DNA from: Cyrtodaria siliqua
Taxonomy: Eukaryota; Mollusca; Bivalvia; Adapedonta; Hiatellidae
Length of the DNA: 64,000 nucleotides
Reading direction: 5' to 3'
NCBI GenBank assembly: GCA_037043455.1
Contig: JAWPHD010001828.1
Location: forward strand, 67,001 to 131,000
Below, piece by piece: positions 1 through 10,347 of this stretch (position 1 is the first letter of the stretch; each line of letters begins with the position of its first letter). Made by a program: the position numbers and the translations under genes. Below the pieces are notes generated by a model that had not been told where the DNA came from, did not search any database, and saw only the letters and a list, made by a program, of their open reading frames with translations.

Positions 1-1207
1 ATGGACGCTAAACGTCATTGCCCAATCAGGATCATCCGTCCAGATTTACGCTAATTTCATTGGTAAATTTCCCCCAACCAATGTTTCAGTGTATCGTAAA
101 TCTAAACTCTCAGATTCCCCAATGTGCTCGGACATTTATAACGGATTCTAACTTTATAAATCGATGACATGTGTTATTATTATTATTAAAACTCAGTTCT
201 ACATGACAAGTGTAACACAAGCGTATATGATGATAGGGCATATGCATGTTGATTCATAGAGAACATTGCGGACAAAGAGGACAGAATCTCGAGGTAAACA
301 TTCCCCACCCACAAACAATGCTGAAAGTTCCTGTATATTACTAAATAGTTATACATACTCTCGTCCCAGTGTAATATTACTATTATCTAGTCATTACTTA
401 ACCAATATGGGTCACACTTCTAAGAATGTATACCTTTTAGGACTATCGGTCAGCCATCTTTGAAAAGAAAATGCAAAATGGATGGATATGGTTAATTGAA
501 ATTTTTATCCAAATGCATATTATAGGCATGAACAATGTCAATGAAATAATAGATGGCAGTATTTCAACACTATTGATGTGAACATATCAGAAACAATATT
601 TATTTGGCAGAAATAGTGCCCTTTATATTCGAAAAGTTTAGTACAATATTACTTGTAGATGCTGTTTTTATGTTAAATAAATTGGTCCATAGAACTATCC
701 ATTTATTTATAAAGTGCACACGAGACATCATTTCTGGTGTAAAACTTGCGTAATCGACTTAAAACTGATTTATGAAGACTGCAAATATGACAAATTGCAC
801 CGCACACCACCTGTCCGAAACAAAGATAATACTCCTACAAGGGTATAGCCACGAAACACAAATGTATGGTGTCATAAACAAAGATAACTCTAAGCTTTTG
901 ACATCATATCAGACATTAACAAATTGTAAATATTCATATATTGATATAACAAATTGTTTCATGAAGTTGATTAGATAAACCGATTTGCATGTTAATATTT
1001 TTCTCAATAAATAATGAGCCAACCTTGTAATACAGTTGTACCGCATGCTAAAATACACGGACTGTTCTTGGAGCAACAGAGCCATATTGTTTATAATACA
1101 CTGAGTGAAACACTACTTTCTAAATAGTATGATACACATAACGCATTTCCTGAGGAGATTTATACACACATAGTGGTAGGCCACATGAACGCAGTTCAGT
1201 TCCCTTT
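1..1207. other. Non-coding flank and 3' region of X copy 1
   Basis: No supported gene. The start of this stretch is repeated at 36219-36560. The part at about 750-1200 is the conserved downstream (3') flank of gene X and recurs after copies 2, 3 and 4 (about 22960-23410, 37030-37480 and 59160-59615). Short open frames here have no protein-like composition. Confidence 0.6.
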
Positions 1208-2165
1208 TTAATGTATACTTTCCATTTTCCATATTTGTCGTCTAGAAGCAAGGTATTTCACTTTCTTCTGTTTTCGTTCCACTGTTTCGTGGTCTGTCTG
1301 CATTGTTTTCATTTTTCGTCTTCCCCGTCTAGAAATAAGACGTTTCATACAATTATGTTGTCGTTCCTCCGCTTCTTGGTCAATCGTATCCCACCAGTCA
1401 CTATCGATGTCGGAGTTTGGACCGTTACAATAGTCCTTTACGAGGCATTCCATGTCTTTGTATAACTCACGTCGGACGTCACGATAATTGAATAATATAA
1501 TATTATTTTTCTCTTACCAGTTAATCGCCGCATCTTTATCTGTATACCTGTAGACATGGTCATATCCAATAACTAATACATGTTTTTTTCGTCTCTACAA
1601 ACGTACTAAGAAGCCTGGCACATTCGTGGAAAGGCACGGTGCATGGTATATAGTGAGAGAATGTAATAACTACCGAGTCAGTTTGATATCCAAAACGACT
1701 TTTGAAATCGGTTATCATATTTTTAAATATATGTAGTTTATCAATCCTCTTTATGGGTATAGTTCTCACATTTTCTGGATAGTGACTATCAATTATATTA
1801 AACAATATAGTTTTACTTGGATCAAAAAGATGACACTCTCCATGTACATGGAAGGAATTTAAAACAACCGCTACTCTATTTCTATAAAGTAACCGTTGTG
1901 TTGCATTAATCTCCTCCGGATTCAAAGTGTGAATGTAAGAAATAAAGTCATCAACAGCGGAATGATCTTCGCGAAATATTTCATCATAAGACACAATAAC
2001 AGCTGCTAGGTATTGTTTCTTATATATTGCATGTATATCACGGGCATCGTGTATAACACGGTTTGCTTCTTGACCGGCATCTCTCAGTGCCAACGTGTAT
2101 CTGAGCAGCTTTGCTCGATTCTCTGATATACTAGTCAAAGGAATTCCTTCTGAATGCAGGTCCAT
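1208..2165 (-). pseudogene. Gene X copy 1, frameshifted (deaminase-like candidate)
   Basis: Same gene as the copies at 23415, 37484 and 59618. The frame is open from ATG at 2165 to a stop at 1560, covering about the first 195 shared residues. It then breaks in a T-run (7 T near 1582, against 6 T at the same place in copy 2). The remaining C-terminal part continues in another frame and ends at 1208. Zinc-ligand-like residues PC-x6-C and an H-G-E are kept. The residue after LHIF is Lys instead of the Glu of copies 2 and 4. A splice-acceptor-like CATACTTTCAG lies upstream (exon start near 2225), as in the other copies. One frameshift, with otherwise good conservation, suggests a recently decayed gene or a sequencing indel in a homopolymer. 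Confidence 0.6.
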
Positions 2166-2394
2166 TGCATTTTAGTAAATCATACCGTTGTATGCATCCT
2201 GTCAACAGTTTTCTTGCAAGTTTAGCTGAAAGTATGCAAGTTGATAAAACCAATATTTTGATGGAAAAAAAAGAAGATACCTGTAGTAACTAATGTTATT
2301 TATATGACGTTATTTCACCCAAATGTGTATTCACTTTAATCATTAAAGAATGCATTTTAAGTTAATTTTAAACCAGATCAGCAGTACAATTTGA

Positions 2395-3718
2395 AGTGGC
2401 AAACAAGCCGCTGGGTGTTTAAACCGGGTTCTAGGGTGCACCAACCCTCACTCTTAAACTATTGTCATCACAATAAACGGCAGGGTACATAAAGATATCG
2501 CCGCCGGGTTATACTCTCTAACAAACAAGGCAGCATTAATAGGCACTATAAGTAAAACACAATGATAATATAAAAACAAAATCATAGAAAGCCGCAATAT
2601 AAGTGCTCAGTGACTTGGCAGAAGCCAGAGCAACAAGAGAGCAAACAAGATTAAAGACAAACATCGAACGCTACCGTCCTATAAGGATTAAGGAAGACGT
2701 CATCATAGGGTCCACAAACTGTCCGGTCATCGCACAATCAAAGGAAAGTATAGTTACGAACTGTAAAACATGCAGTTCGTTGCAAAATGATAGGGTCATA
2801 ACCTCTTTTGATAAACTTTTTAAACAAGTTTAATAAAGATTGTATGCAAGTGATTATGACCAAGGATCTTACGAAGTTTGTAAATCATATCACCATAGAA
2901 GTCAGGTTGTGATAATCCTTGTCGCAGAAGAGTTCTTAAAATACTTTTATATTTTAGAAATAGATCAGGCTTACGATAATAAAACTTTGCATTTTTTTCC
3001 CGAAGTTTATCGAAACGATAGCCCTGCTAAGGTAGCTTTTAGTTATTCAAATATTACGAATATTGAAGTCCACATCACGACTACAAGCTCTAAATTAAAA
3101 TCATCTCTATTGTCATACTAATTATTTCGCCATGTTCAATAGAGAGATGTAAATCAAGAAAAGAAGTAACAGTATGAGAAATGTTAGCTTTATTGAGTTG
3201 AGGTTCCTTAGGGTAGATAGTACAGAAAATGTTGTCAATGCTCAATATGTCATTCAAATACCAAGAGGTGTCATTAAAGGCTTCAGTTACAATTGCCTGA
3301 GTATCGGATGAAAGACTCAACATGAAATCTCTTTCATAGCAATACAAGAACAAATGTGCGACAAGATGTATACAGTTCATACCCATAGGAATACCAACAA
3401 TTTGTCTATAAACGGTAGTTCCATACCTGAAGAAAATATTATCTAATAGGAAAATGAGTGCATCACAAACTTCTTGGCAAGTCCACAGAGGGTAATTGTC
3501 TAAACTGCCGTTAGTAAAAAGAGCTTTGATATTATTACTGGCCAAAAACGTAGTTTTGTCTCTAGTGAAAGTTTTTTTGAATCAGAGCAATAACCTTGGT
3601 TTTAATAAAGGGATGTGGTAAAAAAGAGTATGATAATGGACCTTTGTAAAGTTGTATATAAGTCATACGTACTTAGAAATCATACGTACTTAAAAGGGTG
3701 AGGTTTAATGCACCCTTG
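2395..3718 (-). mobile_element. Relic of non-LTR reverse transcriptase element (3' part)
   Basis: Minus-strand remnant of an RT element. The open stretch 3090-3545 (151 codons) carries the RT core: TTVYRQIVGIPMGMN, a hydrophobic LFLYCYERDF segment, and WYLNDILSIDN where the catalytic YLDD has become YLND. These motifs are typical of an invertebrate RT family allied to Penelope-like elements; the exact class is my inference. The C-terminal remainder (about 2600-3080) is broken by stops. A terminal motif (GGTTTAAACC plus GGTGCACC) lies at 2395-2450. The upstream end is interrupted by the gypsy LTR at 3719, and the interrupted terminal motif resumes at 12402. The better-preserved paralogue is at 38698-40095. 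Confidence 0.6.
3715..3718. repeat. Target site duplication CTTG (left)
   Basis: CTTG immediately before the LTR start TGTGA matches CTTG at 12402-12405 after the second LTR end TCACA. The uninterrupted site is visible in unit B at about 40029-40045 (ACCCTTGAACCGG), which confirms a 4-bp duplication. Confidence 0.85.
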
Positions 3719-4351
3719 TGTGAGCTTGTGGATGTCGGGGTTATATATACGACAACGCTTTCTGCCGGGGATCGTGGGTTTATTAAGGGTAGATTCAACA
3801 ATATACGACATAAACCTAAAACAATACAAAACGAATACTTAATATACAAGACTCGGAACATAGACAAACAAGACAAATACGATACAAAACCCACGCGGCG
3901 GTATTTCATCATTTTAAACATTATATATATACAAACAATGTCTTACCAGACTCGAAGTAGAGATCATAGTATTCTAAGGAGGCTTTCTATCACTTAGAAG
4001 GCTTTCTATCACTCACGTGATAGAACAAAGATACGTTTACATGTATCATAACAATACCATTTGTAAGGTGTTGTTTGTCAGTCAGTCAGATGAGAAGTGC
4101 GGAGAATTGATTAGTTTGGCGGGAATTGGTGTTAGGACCCAGCATGCAATATAATCGCTCACTCACTCAATCGCTCATGACGAGTATATATATATATCAA
4201 CATACACAGACTGGACATTATAAGCCAGTAAAGGTAAACATTGGAACAGACTATAAATACTACGCTATAACTCTGTTCCGGTACATTAGGTTAACATCCA
4301 CCAATACTACAATACTAATACTGCAAGGCAGAATACAAGACCTGGGTCACA
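3719..4351 (-). repeat. 3' LTR of the gypsy element
   Basis: 633 bp, with TGTGA/TCACA ends as a 5-bp inverted repeat. It differs from the other LTR at one position near 3922 (TTATATAT here, TAATATAT at 11972). On the minus strand it holds an AATAAA polyadenylation signal (complement at 3779-3784) and, upstream of it, a TATATATA tract near 3921-3930 that could serve as a TATA box. Open frames inside the LTR recur in both copies and are not taken as genes. Confidence 0.93.
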
Positions 4352-4363
4352 TACTCCCCTGCT
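4352..4363 (-). promoter_or_regulatory. Polypurine tract (plus-strand primer)
   Basis: On the minus strand AGCAGGGGAGTA abuts the TGTGACC start of the 3' LTR. This is the position and composition expected of the plus-strand primer of an LTR retrotransposon. Confidence 0.8.
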
Positions 4364-4831
4364 ACATATAAATGTCTCCTGACATTTCACCATTCGTACT
4401 TGCTATATTAAGAGTACAAGAACAAACAAATATATTCAGAACTATAAGTCAAGTCTTCTGAAATAAAAACGTTAGTCAAATGAATATAATAACATCTGAA
4501 CATCACACCGTTCTATAACTCCGCTTATTATCCTTGCAGATAATATATATATGACTGCTGAAATTGAAAATTACAATAAAAACTTGGCAGATAATCAAAT
4601 TATCCTTCTGAAACGCAAATATCCAATTATATTGGCGTTATCTCTTATTTTGGACTTAACCAACATTATCTTGAAATTGACTTCAAAACGCACACATACT
4701 GCAAAAAACACAATAAACATGATTATACACAAAGGCAGATACTTGGGTAAAATCAAGTAAATTAACACTCTGGGTAGTTTTCTTCTCCCATCACTGCGGA
4801 TGTATATCTGAAAATTAAAGATGTCAATAAT
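4364..4831 (-). other. 3' untranslated stretch of the gypsy element
   Basis: About 470 bp between the end of pol and the polypurine tract. AT-rich, with no convincing reading frame and no env remnant. Confidence 0.6.
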
Positions 4832-7800
4832 TCAGACAAAATAAACAGTTTGCGAATAGACCCACTGGCCTAGCCGGTCAGGGGGTTTTCGTTCTCTGGT
4901 TGTCCGCCTAACAGGTTGATGGTCTGAATCTCCCTGTTGTTCGGTCGGGCTTCGAACCAACGGTTCTGTCGCTAAATCTGGGGGATCGAACCTTCCGGTG
5001 GACACTTCTGGTGAACTGAACCTTCCGGTGGACACTTCTGGTGAACTGGACCTTTCTACGGACAATTCTGGGGAACTGAACCGAGTATTCTCGACTGAGA
5101 GAAGAGGAGTAGAAAAATGACTAGAGGGTTCATTTAAACTACTGACATATTGCCTGGACCTACTATTTTGAAAGTTTACGCCTTCAAGAGACTGGCTAAT
5201 ATGGGGATCAACAATAGATAGAGATCTATTATCAGGGGCAGTTCGTGCAGAGTGTTCACGGGGTTGAATACTCTCCTTCCTGGTCCAACCAGGTCGTCTG
5301 TGTGGTATCACATACCGGTCGGTTTCCGAGTCGGAACTTGAAGATTCAGAGCTGGACCCTGAAGGATTGGCTTGTGGGGCAGCTGGTTTCCTCTGAACTG
5401 GTTCCACAGGGGTGGTATCACAAGGAAGATAGTCAAAGGGCAAGAGCATGTTACGATGCAACGTGCGCATGGGTTTCGAACCCTCAACCCTTTTTACCTT
5501 GTATACTGGCATATCCAAATTGGGGATGGATATCACTTGATATACATCTTTAGACCACTTATCGGCCAATTTCTGTTTTCCCTTCAGTCCAACATTGCGC
5601 GCTAAGACTCGGTCGCCTACTTCAAGTTTGGACTCTCGGACCTTCTTGTCATACAGAGCCTTGTTTTTAGCATGGCTCTTGCTAGATTCCTTCGCCGCTG
5701 TTGCGTAAGCGAGTTGGAGGCGGTCTTTCAGTTTCTTTGCATATGTGTGAGGCTCTGCAGCAGCCTCGCCACAATCTGGTGTAGTACCAAGATAGGCATC
5801 GACTGAAAGACGGGGGTGCCATCCGAACATCAAAAAATGGGGCGAGAATCCAGTGGAATCACTCTTAGTAGCGTTATACGCATGAACAATTGGAGCAATG
5901 TAAGACTTCCAGTCTTGTTTCTGGTCTTCCTCCAATGTCCCTAGCATTTTTAAGAGTGTTCCATTGAAACGTTCGCAAGCACCATTACCCTGGGGGTGGT
6001 ATGGTGAGGATCGAGACTTCTGTATATTTGCTATTTTGCATAGCTCCTTTATAACTTTACTTTCGAAATTACGTCCCTGATCGCTATGGAGCCTTTCTGG
6101 GAAACTGTAATATCGAAAGAAGTGTTCATAGAGGGCTTTAGCTGTAGTCTGAGCCGTCTGGTTGCGGCAAGGAATAGCCTGAGCATATCTGGTAAAATGA
6201 TCAGTTATCACTAAGATATTCTCAAACCCACCCCTTGACCGTTCCAGAGACAAGAAGTCTATGCAGACAAGCTCCATAGGGCGGGTGGTGTGAATTGGTA
6301 ATAATTCGGCCATTGCCCTAACTGGGGTCTTCCTGCGTATACATCTTTCGCAAGACTCAACCTTATAGTTCACGTCTTTCTCCAGACCTGGCCAATAAAA
6401 CCGTTGCCTAGCTAACCACAGAGTCTTTTCTTTGCCCTGATGGCCCATATCGTTATGGACACCTTTTAAGGCTAGGCTTTGGTATGACTCTGGGATTAAA
6501 AGCTCTCGGATTAATTGACCATCAAGAGAAGTGGTTCTGTAGAGAACGCCATTTTCGACTTCAAGGCGGTTCCACTCACGGAGAAATTTCTGCACGGACA
6601 CAGTTTCTCTCCGGAGGTCCTCTTCCCTGGGCCGAAAACCCTTACTCTTGAGGTCAATAACTTTTGCTAAAGTTTTATTGGTCAACTGTTCTCTGTCCCA
6701 TTTAATCTTGTTAAAATGCTCAGACGAAAACACTTCCTCATTGGCCAAATGAGGCGCTGAATCATCTGAAACACTTTCGATTAAGGGCACAGAGACAGTG
6801 GCTGCGTGGCAGATAGCTTCGACCACGTCTGGGAATATTTGTGGTAAACGTGAAAGACTGTCGGCGTCGACATTATTCTTCCCAGCTCGGTAACTGATGG
6901 AAAAATTATAATTTGCGAGAGATGCAACCCATCTGTGTCCTGTAGCATCAAGTTTTGCCGTTGAAAGGACGTATGTCAAGGGATTATTGTCAGTTATCAC
7001 CTCGAAAGTGGACCCTAGGAGATAATCATGAAATTTATCTGACACAGCCCATTTCAACGCCAAAAACTCGAGCTTATGAGCTGGGTAACGCCGTTCACTA
7101 GGTCTTAACCCGCGACTTGCATAGGCAATGACTCTTTTCTCACCATCTTGCTCTTGATAGAGGATTGCACCTAAACCAGAACCACTAGCATCTGTATGCA
7201 CAATGAATGGTTTAGTATAGTCTGCATATGCCAAGATGGGAGTAGAGGTCAGTTTGTCTATGAGAGTGACAAAGGCCGTCTCTTGGGCATCGCCCCAAGT
7301 CCAAAGAGCTACAGATTTCTTTTTGGTCTTGTTCTTTCGAGACGCCTTGGTCGTACCATGTCCTTCTAATAAAGCATTTAATGGCTGTGCTATCTGCGAA
7401 AAATTCTCGACAAAACGGCGGTAGTAACCCGCAAACCCTAAAAACTGACGTAGCTCCTTAATATTTTTGGGTTTTTGCCAAGTTCTAATCGCAGATGTTT
7501 TCTCTGGGTCAGTCTGTATACCTTCCTCAGATATTACATGACCCAGATAAACGACTGAAGACATGAACAATTCACATTTAGAGGGTTTTAGCTTAAGACC
7601 ATGTTGGTGTAAGCGTGTAAACACTGCCTCTAAACGTTCCATGTGTTCCTCGAACGTCTTGGAAAAAATTAGAATGTCATCAATGATAATAAGACACTCT
7701 TTGAGGTGCATCTCTCCCATACATTTTTCCATAAGACGCTGAAATGTAGCCCCAGCGTTACACAAACCAAAACTCATGCGGTTTGCTTCATAAAAGCCGA

Positions 7801-9217
7801 GCGGACCCACCGAGAATGCTGTATACTGTTTGTGATCTTCCTCCATCTCGACCTGCCAGTATCCTGAACGGAGGTCGAGCTTGGAAAAGAACTTGGCCCC
7901 TTGCAAGATATCTACAGTATCATCGAACCGCGGAAGCATGTAAGCATCTTTCCGGGTCTTTGCATTGAGGGTCCTGTAATCTATACAGAAACGTAAGCTG
8001 TTGTCCTTCTTACGGACTAACACAACATTGGAGGAGTAAGGACTGTCCGATTCCCTTATCGCACCTGCATCTAGCATCTCTTTAATATGCTGACGCACCT
8101 CCTCATACATTCCCGGGGGTAATCTCCTGTATGGCTGTTTAAAGGGCTTCTCATCATCAAGCACTATCTTATGCTTGACGAGATCAGTTTTCCCTAAATC
8201 TGTGGGACCCTTTGAAAAGATACAGTCCCACTTGCCTAATACTTCTCTGAGTCTATGCAGTTGCTGGGGGTTCAGATTTTCAAGGTCAATCTTCACCTTC
8301 AGTTCATCCAGAGGAGAATGTTCACTGTTCTCCTTGGTCATGCTGGGCATAGACTCTGAAGCCAAGTTGTCAACAACTTTAACCTCACTTATGAGACATA
8401 TATCAGACTTGGGACTTATAGTCACACATTTGGCCGACATATTGCAAAGTTTAACCTGAACTTTGGAACATGACCCATGTTGATCAATCTTGATCACTCT
8501 TGGACAAACTGTTAACTGTTTAACGTTTTCCAAGTTCTCTGTAACTACTTCTGTTACATCTGCATCAACATTGCGGGCAATACCATTTATAGTAATGGTT
8601 TCATATGGCGCAATGCTGACAGTATGCGTATTGGTAGATTTGACTGTAACTGATTTACATTTAATACTATCAATAGCAATTTTCCATGACTCTGGAATTG
8701 TATCTGTGGGAGGATTATCAACTAGATAGTCTCTACACAAACGAATAACATTTGTTCCTATAATTACAGGGCAGGAACGGTTGGATTCAGAATCCGGTAC
8801 AACTAAAATAGGGACACTGAGTTCAAAATCAGATAAAAACGGCATTAAAATAGGATACTCAATATATCCCAGATAACTCAGTAACGAACCATCTGCAATG
8901 GTTACTTTAAGACCGAGTGACTCGAGAGAGTTGAGCACTGGCTTATCGCTAAGAGAATGATAAAAACTATTTGACAAAGTAGAGATCATAGACCCACTGT
9001 CAATAAGAGCAGTGACTGGAACATTGTCAAAGTAAACAATACTAGTGTTGGAAGAACCAACCAAACGCTGGTATAATATGTTTTGGCCTTTAGAATGGGG
9101 ACCGGTCTCTGTAAGGCCACCTACAGAGGCGGTTGATCTTTTGGCTGTGGCGCTCCTATACCAAAAGCCTGTCCTCGGTTGTTTCCTCGGTTGTTGCCTC
9201 GGTTGTTGTACTGGCCT
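4832..9217 (-). CDS. pol: Pol polyprotein (protease-RT-RNase H-integrase) of Ty3/gypsy element
   Basis: Single open frame, about 1410 codons counted from the TTG at 9064. The frame stays open up to 9217, just after an in-frame TAG at 9218-9220, and lies -1 relative to gag. Counting from 9064: aspartic protease with ALIDSGS near residue 22; RT about 310-515 with Asp 397 in KLDLRSGYW and IIIDDILIFS (DD at 462-463); RNase H with Asp 625, Glu 666, Asp 692; integrase zinc site H870-x4-H875...C905-x2-C908; DDE core Asp 936, Asp 995, Glu 1031 (35 residues between the last two). A basic C-terminal domain ends with the TLHRNMLLPF stretch common in this group. The Ser/Pro-rich tail contains near-identical 'SSPEVSTGRF' repeats. 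There is no usable ATG before the protease active site, so expression as a Gag-Pol fusion by -1 frameshifting is inferred. It copies and inserts the element. Confidence 0.93.
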   Translation of the reverse strand, partial: RPVQQPRQQPRKQPRTGFWYRSATAKRSTASVGGLTETGPHSKGQNILYQRLVGSSNTSIVYFDNVPVTALIDSGSMISTLSNSFYHSLSDKPVLNSLESLGLKVTIADGSLLSYLGYIEYPILMPFLSDFELSVPILVVPDSESNRSCPVIIGTNVIRLCRDYLVDNPPTDTIPESWKIAIDSIKCKSVTVKSTNTHTVSIAPYETITINGIARNVDADVTEVVTENLENVKQLTVCPRVIKIDQHGSCSKVQVKLCNMSAKCVTISPKSDICLISEVKVVDNLASESMPSMTKENSEHSPLDELKVKIDLENLNPQQLHRLREVLGKWDCIFSKGPTDLGKTDLVKHKIVLDDEKPFKQPYRRLPPGMYEEVRQHIKEMLDAGAIRESDSPYSSNVVLVRKKDNSLRFCIDYRTLNAKTRKDAYMLPRFDDTVDILQGAKFFSKLDLRSGYWQVEMEEDHKQYTAFSVGPLGFYEANRMSFGLCNAGATFQRLMEKCMGEMHLKECLIIIDDILIFSKTFEEHMERLEAVFTRLHQHGLKLKPSKCELFMSSVVYLGHVISEEGIQTDPEKTSAIRTWQKPKNIKELRQFLGFAGYYRRFVENFSQIAQPLNALLEGHGTTKASRKNKTKKKSVALWTWGDAQETAFVTLIDKLTSTPILAYADYTKPFIVHTDASGSGLGAILYQEQDGEKRVIAYASRGLRPSERRYPAHKLEFLALKWAVSDKFHDYLLGSTFEVITDNNPLTYVLSTAKLDATGHRWVASLANYNFSISYRAGKNNVDADSLSRLPQIFPDVVEAICHAATVSVPLIESVSDDSAPHLANEEVFSSEHFNKIKWDREQLTNKTLAKVIDLKSKGFRPREEDLRRETVSVQKFLREWNRLEVENGVLYRTTSLDGQLIRELLIPESYQSLALKGVHNDMGHQGKEKTLWLARQRFYWPGLEKDVNYKVESCERCIRRKTPVRAMAELLPIHTTRPMELVCIDFLSLERSRGGFENILVITDHFTRYAQAIPCRNQTAQTTAKALYEHFFRYYSFPERLHSDQGRNFESKVIKELCKIANIQKSRSSPYHPQGNGACERFNGTLLKMLGTLEEDQKQDWKSYIAPIVHAYNATKSDSTGFSPHFLMFGWHPRLSVDAYLGTTPDCGEAAAEPHTYAKKLKDRLQLAYATAAKESSKSHAKNKALYDKKVRESKLEVGDRVLARNVGLKGKQKLADKWSKDVYQVISIPNLDMPVYKVKRVEGSKPMRTLHRNMLLPFDYLPCDTTPVEPVQRKPAAPQANPSGSSSESSSSDSETDRYVIPHRRPGWTRKESIQPREHSARTAPDNRSLSIVDPHISQSLEGVNFQNSRSRQYVSSLNEPSSHFSTPLLSVENTRFSSPELSVERSSSPEVSTGRFSSPEVSTGRFDPPDLATEPLVRSPTEQQGDSDHQPVRRTTRERKPPDRLGQWVYSQTVYFV
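9121..9217 (-). promoter_or_regulatory. gag-pol overlap, inferred -1 frameshift window
   Basis: Gag stops at 9121-9123 (TAG). The pol frame is -1 to gag and has its last upstream stop at 9218-9220, so a shift must occur within these 97 bases. No canonical X XXY YYZ slippery heptamer was found. The only homopolymer runs are T_TTT_G (GCT TTT GGT) and A_AAA_G (CCA AAA GAT), both read in gag frame. Confidence 0.55.
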
Positions 9218-10347
9218 CTATTGTTGTACTGGCCTCGGTTGTTGTTGTTAACACCGTTGTTGTTGTTCTGGCCTTGGTTGTTACCATAATACTGCCCTCT
9301 GTTAAAGTCTTGCAGTTCCCGGAGGACTAGGGACTGTTCCTGTAGCTGTCTAACAACTGAGTTGATCTGAGATCCTAATCTCTCCTCGGTTTGTTGAATC
9401 CTCAAGGTAAACTCTCTCTCCAAATCAAGTCTATCCTGGCTAGTCTCTACCATGGGCTGATGGTATACCTTTTTTGTTGGAAGTGGGCCAGAGTCCTTCG
9501 GCAAATTCAACTGCTTGTCAACAATCCTTATCTCCCGCAGTAGTTCATCATAGTTGTTGATGGAGTCAAATTTATGGCGGGTGTGGCTCTTAAGGAGCTC
9601 ACTTTGAAGTGAGGACCAGAACTTCTGCCTGAGGAGTGCATCCTTATCCTCTTCTCTAACGTGGCCGTGTTCAATCGCAGTCTGGAGAAGCGTCTCCAGT
9701 CTACAACCGAACGTGGTCACCGACTCGCCTTCTCTTTGAAAAGAATTAAAAAACTCCTGCATAATCATGCCCTGAGTTGACATATCCCCAAAGGCAGTAT
9801 CCAGGCGCTTTAGGATCACGTCAATGGTCGCTCTCTCACCCAAAGCTATGATTGTATGTCTAGCTCTACCTCGCAGAGAACGTCTAATAGCCTGAACCAT
9901 AATAGCTGAAGGGTATTCAGGTATGAGACATTTCACCTCGAACCTCCACTCATAGTATGTGACGTCGCCTTTCTGAATTGGGTCGTCCCCTGAAAAGAAT
10001 GGGATCTTTGGTACTATAGTGGAAGGGGTTGGAGTGTAAGTCGCACTGGCTAATTTGGGTGTAGTACCCTGACAGTCACCAAATAGTGCCGACGAACCTA
10101 TCTGAACCTTGGGCTTGATGTCCAAACTCGGTACAAACACCTTTCTTATCGATCCCCGTCCGATACCTGCAATAGGGGTGCTTTGCAACAAAGGGACATA
10201 CTGAGAGAGTGTGGGTACAACGGGTTTGGGTGGTGGAATAGCGGGTTTAGGTGGTGGTGTAACGGACTTGGCCGTTACCACATAACCACTGGCATTCAAT
10301 GCCTGAATCATCTCCTTCTCTGTCATGGGGGTTTTACCGGTAGACAT
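9121..10347 (-). CDS. gag: Gag, PNMA-like, with Asn/Gly/Arg-rich tail
   Basis: Structural capsid protein of the gypsy element, about 408 residues from the ATG at 10345-10347 (MSTGKTPMTEKEM). An upstream in-frame ATG at 10404 would add 19 hydrophobic residues and looks less likely. The middle part (from FFSGDDPIQKGDVTYYEW through IRIVDKQLNLP) has the pattern of retrotransposon/PNMA capsid domains (recognised by eye). A predicted coiled coil (ERLGSQINSVVRQLQEQ) follows. The C-terminus is NNRGQYNNRG-type repeats with no CCHC zinc knuckle. The Arg/Asn/Gly tract probably binds RNA instead. It overlaps the open pol frame by 97 bp (9121-9217). Confidence 0.88.
   Translation of the reverse strand: MSTGKTPMTEKEMIQALNASGYVVTAKSVTPPPKPAIPPPKPVVPTLSQYVPLLQSTPIAGIGRGSIRKVFVPSLDIKPKVQIGSSALFGDCQGTTPKLASATYTPTPSTIVPKIPFFSGDDPIQKGDVTYYEWRFEVKCLIPEYPSAIMVQAIRRSLRGRARHTIIALGERATIDVILKRLDTAFGDMSTQGMIMQEFFNSFQREGESVTTFGCRLETLLQTAIEHGHVREEDKDALLRQKFWSSLQSELLKSHTRHKFDSINNYDELLREIRIVDKQLNLPKDSGPLPTKKVYHQPMVETSQDRLDLEREFTLRIQQTEERLGSQINSVVRQLQEQSLVLRELQDFNRGQYYGNNQGQNNNNGVNNNNRGQYNNRGQYNNRGNNRGNNRGQAFGIGAPQPKDQPPL

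Noticed and set aside
5245..8729. Plus-strand frames opposite pol
   Set aside because: Antisense shadows of the long minus-strand pol frame.
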